In this document: positions 59,320-64,000 of the stretch, one piece after another
How the letters are laid out: the number at the start of each line of letters is the position of its first letter
Numbering within the stretch: the stretch's first letter is position 1
Assembly: GCF_005871205.1 (NCBI RefSeq)
Contig: NZ_SWKM01000011.1
Span: 806,001-870,000 of the forward strand
Direction: 5' to 3'
DNA from: Marinobacter alexandrii
GTDB lineage: Bacteria > Pseudomonadota > Gammaproteobacteria > Pseudomonadales > Oleiphilaceae
DNA: 64,000 nucleotides
Program-made: the position numbers and the translations under genes
Notes under the pieces: model-generated
What the model was told of the DNA's origin: nothing
Seen by the model: only the letters and a program-made list of their open reading frames with translations
The model's database searches: none

Positions 59320-61095
59320 ATGAATGCTCCGTTTACATTGCGGCCGTACCAGCAGGAAGCGGTAGATGCCACGCTGACGCACTTTCGCAAATCCGATGAG
59401 TCTGCCGTGATTGTGCTGCCGACCGGTGCGGGGAAGAGTCTGGTTATTGCCGAGTTGGCCCGTCTCGCCAAGCGCAAGATCCTGGTGCTGACCCACGTCA
59501 AAGAGCTGGTGGAGCAGAATCACGCCAAGTACCAGAGCTATGGGTTAGAAGGCGGCGTCTATTCCGCCGGGTTGAAGCGCAAGAAAAACCGGCATCAGGT
59601 GACCTTCGCCAGTGTGCAGTCGGTGTCGGCCAATCTGGACCAGTTCCGGGACGAATACTCACTGATCATCATCGATGAGTGCCATCGGGTCAGTGGCGAG
59701 GAGACCAGCCAATATCAGAGGATCATCGAGTTGCTGCGGCAACAGAATGACTCCCTGAAGGTGCTGGGACTAACCGCCACACCCTATCGTTTGGCCATGG
59801 GCTGGATCTATCGCTTTCACTACCGGGGCTTTGTCCGAAGCGACGAAGATAAACCTTTTCAGCACTGCATTTTCGAATTGCCGCTGAGCTACATGATCAA
59901 TCGGGGCTTTCTCACCAAGCCTGAGTTGGTGAATGCGGCGGTGGCGCAATACGATTTCTCCGCGCTGGCTCAGGACCGCTTTGGCGAATACGCCGAGAAG
60001 GACGTTAACCAGCTGCTGAGCAAACATCAGCGTGTGACCCGGGCCATTATTGAGCAGGTGATGGACCTGGCCGCTCAGCGCAAGGGCGTGATGATCTTTG
60101 CGGCAACGGTGGACCATGCGCGGGAGATCACCGGCTATCTGCCGGAGCACCACACGGCCCTGATTACCGGTGCGACCGATCTGAATGAACGGGCGTTACT
60201 GATTCAGCGCTTCAAACAACGGCAGTTGAAGTACCTGGTGAACGTATCCGTGCTGACCACCGGCTTTGATGCGCCCCACGTGGACTTCATCGCCATTCTT
60301 CGCCCCACCCAGTCGGTCAGCCTGTATCAGCAGATTGTGGGCCGCGGTCTTCGTCTGGATGAGGGTAAACAGGATTGCCTGGTGATCGATTACGCCGGCA
60401 ACAGCGTGAACCTGCATCACCCGGAGGTGGGGGAGCGGAAACCGAATCCTGACAGTGAGCCGGTGCAGGTATTCTGCCCAGGCTGTGGTTTTGCCAATAT
60501 CTTCTGGGGCAAAACCGACGGTGACGGTCGGGTGATTGAGCATTATGGGCGCCGTTGCCAGGGGTTGATAGAGGGCCTGCTGGAGCCTGCCGACGAGGGC
60601 GGCCCAGCGGCAGAAGGCCAGCGCCCTGAGCAGTGCGATTACCGTTTCCGATTCAAGGAGTGCCCCCACTGCGGTGGCGAGAACGATATCGCGGCCCGCA
60701 AGTGTCACCAGTGTCAGAAAGCCATTATCGACCCGGATGATCAGTTGAAAGATGCCCTCAAGCTCAAGGATGCCATGGTGATCCGCTGTGCCGGGATCAC
60801 GTTGAGTGCAAGCGGCAGTAAACTGAGGCTCACCTACCACGGCGAAGATGGGGAAGAACTCAACGAGTCGTTCGATTTTAGCAAGCCGGCTCAGCGCCAC
60901 GTCTTTAACAAACTGTTCGGGCGTCGATTAGCGAATAGCCAGGCCCCGAAAGAGTTCAGCAGGGCTGATGAGGTGCTTGAGATGCAGTCCCTGTTGCCGG
61001 CACCGGACTTTGTCATTGCCCGAAATCAAAAACGCTATTGGCAGGTTCAGGAACGGATCTTTGATTATCAGGGTAATTTTCGTAAGGCCTATTAA
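59320..61095 (+). CDS. radD: RadD-type DEAD/DEAH DNA-repair helicase
   Basis: 591 residues. Helicase motifs: VLPTGAGKS (Walker A), IIDECHR (DECH), [23 protein letters not shown] and [14 protein letters not shown]. Two C-terminal zinc modules: [13 protein letters not shown] ... and [18 protein letters not shown]. This is RadD/YejH, an SSB-interacting protein acting in double-strand-break repair and against excess recombination intermediates. Start at 59320 ([14 protein letters not shown]). The length fits the 586-residue E. coli protein. Confidence 0.93.
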   Translation: MNAPFTLRPYQQEAVDATLTHFRKSDESAVIVLPTGAGKSLVIAELARLAKRKILVLTHVKELVEQNHAKYQSYGLEGGVYSAGLKRKKNRHQVTFASVQSVSANLDQFRDEYSLIIIDECHRVSGEETSQYQRIIELLRQQNDSLKVLGLTATPYRLAMGWIYRFHYRGFVRSDEDKPFQHCIFELPLSYMINRGFLTKPELVNAAVAQYDFSALAQDRFGEYAEKDVNQLLSKHQRVTRAIIEQVMDLAAQRKGVMIFAATVDHAREITGYLPEHHTALITGATDLNERALLIQRFKQRQLKYLVNVSVLTTGFDAPHVDFIAILRPTQSVSLYQQIVGRGLRLDEGKQDCLVIDYAGNSVNLHHPEVGERKPNPDSEPVQVFCPGCGFANIFWGKTDGDGRVIEHYGRRCQGLIEGLLEPADEGGPAAEGQRPEQCDYRFRFKECPHCGGENDIAARKCHQCQKAIIDPDDQLKDALKLKDAMVIRCAGITLSASGSKLRLTYHGEDGEELNESFDFSKPAQRHVFNKLFGRRLANSQAPKEFSRADEVLEMQSLLPAPDFVIARNQKRYWQVQERIFDYQGNFRKAY

Positions 61096-61180
61096 GTATT
61101 AGGCCTGGACGCCGTTACGAACGCTTGCGTGGCTGGCGGGGAGCGCTCAGCCACGCGCTATCAGGTGGGAGAAAGGCGCA

Positions 61181-61588
61181 TCATCTGAACGCAGGCTGGT
61201 GCGGCTTGTTGTCAGCAACCCGTTTCATCCACGCCATGTCCAGCGGCACCAGTACGTTCAGGGCAAACAGCACCCAGCCGAGCGGCTGCAGGCTTGCTGC
61301 GAACCACACCATCAGAGCCAGGGACAGCAGGGCCCAGGTGACATCCACAGCAATCATCAGGTTGAAAAAGCGCTCCTGCCACCGCTGGTTGAGGGCTATG
61401 GCGGTCATATCCACGCACCAGAGCAGCATTACGATGCCAACCACCAGGTAGAAGGTTGCGCCGGGGCCTCCCGCCCACTGGGCGATCGGTTCGGCGGCCA
61501 GAATGAGAGCCAAGGCCAGGGGCGTGGAGAGGAAAACATCGCTCAGGACGATTTGCTTTACACTGAATTGGCGAACAAAGTTTTTCAT
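61181..61588 (-). CDS. Four-helix membrane protein, likely target of the divergent regulator
   Basis: 135 residues, about four helices (SVKQIVLSDVFLSTPLALAL, FYLVVGIVMLLWCVDMTAIA and two more). I do not recognise the family. It is divergent from the MmyB-type regulator with a perfect 17-bp palindrome between them, so it probably is the regulated gene. It converges with radD. Confidence 0.7.
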   Translation of the reverse strand: MKNFVRQFSVKQIVLSDVFLSTPLALALILAAEPIAQWAGGPGATFYLVVGIVMLLWCVDMTAIALNQRWQERFFNLMIAVDVTWALLSLALMVWFAASLQPLGWVLFALNVLVPLDMAWMKRVADNKPHQPAFR

Positions 61589-61661
61589 GGGATCACCTCA
61601 ATCGGGTTTCGCAATGTGTTTGACTACATTTCAAGCTTCCTCTCGGGTGGTGATCGTCTCA

Positions 61662-61678
61662 ATTACCTGTGAGGTAAT
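61662..61678. promoter_or_regulatory. Perfect 17-bp palindrome, probable operator of the MmyB-type regulator
   Basis: ATTACCT-GTG-AGGTAAT: 7-bp arms without mismatch and a 3-bp centre. It is located midway between the two divergent genes (74 bp from the membrane gene, 61 bp from the regulator). Confidence 0.7.
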
Positions 61679-61738
61679 GGTGCAGCCTACCCTCGACTAG
61701 GATAATGGCTGAACACTCGGAATTTCACAGGAAACACA

Positions 61739-62521
61739 ATGAGCGCCTTCGGTACGCTGTTCAGAGAAATGCGGCAGGGAAAACGCCTGAGCCAGATGGA
61801 TTTTGCTCTGGAGTGCGAGGTATCGGCAAAACACATCAGCTTCCTGGAAACCGGCCGCAGCAAGCCCAGCAAAGGCATGGTTCTGCATTTAGCACAGATG
61901 CTGCAAACGGATCTGGCGGGGACCAACCGTCTGTTGTCGGCGGCGGGTTTCAGTCAGGTTTACTCCGACCAGGATCTGAGCGCGCCGGGCATGGCTATGA
62001 TCAAGGACGCGGTTGAACACCTCTTGCAGGCACATCTGCCTTACCCGGCGGTGGTATTCGATCACGAATATTACTTGGTGATGGCCAACCAGGCCATGCA
62101 GGATATGATCCTAAGAATGGTGGAGCTGGGCGCTCAGGTTCCGGCCAGGCCAAACTTTCTGTTGTCGCTGCTGGATGACCACGGCATGAAACCCTTCGTG
62201 GGCGATTGGGAGAATATCGCCTGCCACATGCTGCAGCGGGTCTATCATGAGCATTTAGCAGGCCCCTTCAGGGACCAGCCTAATCGATTGCTGGAGCAGG
62301 CGTTGATGGTGCCTGGCGTTCCTCAAAACTGGAAAAGCCACGTTGTGGAACATCTGGACTACCCGGCGATTCCTTTCACCCTGAACTTGGGGGACCAACA
62401 ACTCAGAATCTTTTCCACCATTGCAACCATCGGCACGCCCCTGGATGTCACCGCCCAGAGTTTGCGGATTGAGCATTTTTTTCCGATGGATGAGAGTAGC
62501 AAGGCCTATTGGCGAGCCTGA
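61739..62521 (+). CDS. XRE-family regulator with MmyB-like ligand domain
   Basis: 260 residues. HTH_3 in the first 60 residues (FREMRQGKRLSQMDFALE, CEVSAKHISFLETGRSKPS), then a MmyB-like PAS-type domain (about 95-250) with AVVFDHEYYLVMANQAM and FTLNLGDQQLRIFSTIATIG. MmyB-type domains can bind fatty acids or acyl compounds; the ligand here is unknown. It is divergent from the four-helix membrane protein. Confidence 0.88.
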   Translation: MSAFGTLFREMRQGKRLSQMDFALECEVSAKHISFLETGRSKPSKGMVLHLAQMLQTDLAGTNRLLSAAGFSQVYSDQDLSAPGMAMIKDAVEHLLQAHLPYPAVVFDHEYYLVMANQAMQDMILRMVELGAQVPARPNFLLSLLDDHGMKPFVGDWENIACHMLQRVYHEHLAGPFRDQPNRLLEQALMVPGVPQNWKSHVVEHLDYPAIPFTLNLGDQQLRIFSTIATIGTPLDVTAQSLRIEHFFPMDESSKAYWRA

Positions 62522-62664
62522 GGGCCAATACGAAACCACCTGCTTCGAGCCTCAATGTCTCAGGGCGACAGCAGGGCGACACTAGTTTTGATGCGTGCAG
62601 GGCGGCACACCGGCGCCAAGCTGGCTATGCTGTATGGGTGGCGTGTGAACAAGGAGGAACAAAC

Positions 62665-62907
62665 ATGCGTTATCTTGCGATTCTATTAGTTACGATGTTT
62701 TTTGCGGGCAATGCCCTCAGTGGCCAGTGCCCATCTCTGGTTAATGAAATTGACCAAAAACTGCAGTCAGCACAACTGGATGGTGATACAGCGAGCAAAA
62801 TCAAAGAGCTCCGGGATCAGGGCGAATCACTGCATAATCAAGGTAAACATGCAGAGTCTGTGAAGGTGCTCAAAAGAGCGATCAACGAACTGAACGCTGC
62901 GTCGTAA
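62665..62907 (+). CDS. Small exported helical protein
   Basis: 80 residues. Signal peptide (YLAILLVTMFFAGNALSGQ), then two helices, IDQKLQSAQLDGDTASKI and ESLHNQGKHAESVKVLKRAI, recalling a TPR-type hairpin. Strong ribosome site AAGGAGG. Similar small periplasmic proteins occur in many gammaproteobacteria; no function is known to me. Confidence 0.75.
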   Translation: MRYLAILLVTMFFAGNALSGQCPSLVNEIDQKLQSAQLDGDTASKIKELRDQGESLHNQGKHAESVKVLKRAINELNAAS

Positions 62908-62915
62908 CCGGCCAC

Positions 62916-62944
62916 CGCCTGGTGGCAATTGCTGCCACCAGGCG
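62916..62944 (+). terminator. Strong hairpin after the small exported protein
   Basis: CGCCTGGTGGCA and TGCCACCAGGCG form a perfect 12-bp stem with a 5-nt loop, 9 bp after the stop codon. No T tract follows. Confidence 0.55.
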
Positions 62945-62974
62945 CGTGAACGTGACGAGAAAACCGGAGCGGAG

Positions 62975-63006
62975 ATAGTCGCAAACTGAAATAGTCGCAA
63001 ACTGAA
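62975..63006. repeat. Tandem 16-bp repeat, two copies
   Basis: ATAGTCGCAAACTGAA is repeated exactly twice and followed by ATAGCCG. Non-coding, between two small genes; the only other content of 62908-63164 is the hairpin before it. Confidence 0.8.
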
Positions 63007-63164
63007 ATAGCCGATGTCCCAGGTCCTGAGAATAAGCCCCACATCAGGATCGCCGATGCCGCAGGGTGACTGTTTCGGTTCTACTTCAAACAATTTTATG
63101 CAATCTGAGATATTATGGGTGTTTGAGGTTGGTGAATAAGCCACCAAATTACGTGGAGTACACA

Positions 63165-63323
63165 ATGAGCAAGAAACCCGAAAAAGCCACATTAACGTCT
63201 GCCACAATTGAAGAGCAGACTGCTGCTTTCCTTAAAGCCGGCGGTACCGTTGAACAGATAGGCAAAGGTGAGAGTGGGCAGCTTTCCTACTCTGCTTCAA
63301 AGCAGGCAAACCAGAAGAAGTAA
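63165..63323 (+). CDS. 52-residue conserved-type small protein
   Basis: Soluble, hydrophilic, with EEQTAAFLKAGGTVEQIGKG and the end SYSASKQANQKK. The segment AAFLKAGGTVEQIGKGESGQ resembles short hypothetical proteins of Pseudomonas and relatives, recalled without a name. TGGAGTACACA precedes the ATG. No function is known. Confidence 0.6.
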   Translation: MSKKPEKATLTSATIEEQTAAFLKAGGTVEQIGKGESGQLSYSASKQANQKK

Positions 63324-63391
63324 CACCTGTTGGCACATCCGGCGATACCCTGAAAACAGCGCAACGGAACAGCACCATTCCTATGGCATGA

Positions 63392-63439
63392 CGCCAACCG
63401 TAGGGCGTTCTCGATGCGCTGTAGCTTCGCCGGTTGGCG
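63392..63439. repeat. Inverted repeat upstream of the symporter gene
   Basis: CGCCAACCG and CGGTTGGCG, perfect 9-bp arms around a 30-nt centre containing TAGGGCG and CTTCGCC. The remaining part of 63324-63593 has no gene; a TAGAAT box (63552-63557) could be the -10 of the symporter gene. Confidence 0.5.
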
Positions 63440-63593
63440 CCATCATTGGATTCTCAGTCTTTGGGATATACCCCTTTTTCCAGCAACACCCTCCCCCCTG
63501 AAAAATAGATAGAAGTTGATGGTGGTCAGGACGCTTTTTTAGAACTCTCTCTAGAATAGTGCCTACAGACCTTACCCGAGTGTTGTCGTTCGC

Positions 63594-64000
63594 ATGAGTG
63601 TAACCGCAATCAGCTTCGTGGGCATTCTCGCTCTATTTCTGCTTATCGGCATTTCGTCGATCCGGAAAAAGCACGAGGACGTTAACGACTATCTGACGGC
63701 AGGGTGTAATACGCCGGCCTGGATCATCGGGTTGTCGTCGGTGGCCACTAACAACTCCGGTTACATGTTCATCGGGTTGGTGGGGTATACTTGGGTAGCG
63801 GGCGTATCGGCCTTCTGGGTGGCATTTGGCTGGCTGGTGGGCGACTGGTTTGTATGGCGTGGTTTTCATCGGCGACTGCGGGAGTATTCGGAGAAGCATC
63901 CGGTGAATACCATTCCCGCGCTCACCTCCCAGAACCCTGCACTGGAATCGAGCCCTCTGCGTATTGTGTCGGCGGTGCTGACGCTGCTGTTCCTGTCGGT
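63594..64000 (+). CDS. Sodium:solute symporter family protein, N-terminal part
   Basis: 135 codons before the window ends. It begins MSVTAISFVGILALFLLIGI, then KKHEDVNDYLTAGCNTPAWI, and SSVATNNSGYMFIGLVGYTW: the first helices of an SSS-family transporter (PutP-like), with the unwound helix where the sodium and substrate sites lie. Substrate not visible from this part. Truncated by the window edge, not by mutation. Confidence 0.85.
   Translation, partial: MSVTAISFVGILALFLLIGISSIRKKHEDVNDYLTAGCNTPAWIIGLSSVATNNSGYMFIGLVGYTWVAGVSAFWVAFGWLVGDWFVWRGFHRRLREYSEKHPVNTIPALTSQNPALESSPLRIVSAVLTLLFLS

Overview
The window looks like about 64 kb of chromosome from a marine, hydrocarbon-using gammaproteobacterium, most like Marinobacter. 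The reasons are the GC-rich backbone, an AlkB alkane hydroxylase divergent from a GntR/FCD regulator, a complete urea uptake and urease cluster (urtABCDE-ureDABCEFG), lutABC plus lldD-lldR for lactate, and E. coli/Pseudomonas-like housekeeping proteins (TrhO, YbiI-type DksA, TrxC, Bcp, RadD). The genus is inferred from gene content, not from a database match. I saw no tRNA, rRNA or CRISPR array.

Layout. 0-9.9 kb: end of a chemoreceptor, nitronate monooxygenase, DsbA-like protein, TrhO, two DUF proteins, and a three-gene operon (GntR regulator, flippase-like protein, and a degenerate phosphoesterase fused to a GT4 glycosyltransferase). 10-21 kb: alkB with a palindromic operator, two large hairpin repeats, gloA, the lutABC-EamA operon, and an Ala symporter/aspartase/asparaginase operon with a divergent HTH regulator. 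21.4-33.5 kb: a ComEA-like protein, a probable CsrB/RsmZ-type small RNA on the minus strand, then two NtrC-like sites and a sigma-54 promoter that lead into urea transport and urease, ending at a clear terminator.

33.5-45.2 kb is accessory. An AT-rich Hachiman pair (hamA-hamB) has its own promoter and a small upstream ORF. It is followed by a RayT (REP-associated tyrosine) transposase pseudogene with three in-frame stops, a membrane-anchored zinc deaminase, and a tightly packed five-gene minus-strand operon with two alpha/beta hydrolases and three envelope proteins that I cannot assign. Related ~20-bp repeats lie around the transposase and again at 45.2 kb.

45.2-64 kb is mostly core: a BtuF-like protein (with a relic of a paralogue 3 kb away), YbiI, a LysR regulator with a divergent 57-aa gene, trxC, an FKBP isomerase, a CaCA-family exchanger, bcp and YfcE. 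Then come a PAAR effector with a glycine-rich membrane C-terminus, an overlapping candidate immunity gene and a frameshifted second copy. The window ends with yjdM, lldD/lldR with two matching operators, radD, a MmyB-type regulator with a perfect 17-bp palindrome, and the start of a sodium:solute symporter.

The most interesting points are the CsrA-sequestering sRNA candidate (8 consecutive hairpins with GGA motifs), the unassigned five-gene envelope/hydrolase operon with the adjacent deaminase, the PAAR effector with duplicated immunity genes and an A8 frameshift, and the apparently dead phosphoesterase domain fused to a lipid-type glycosyltransferase.
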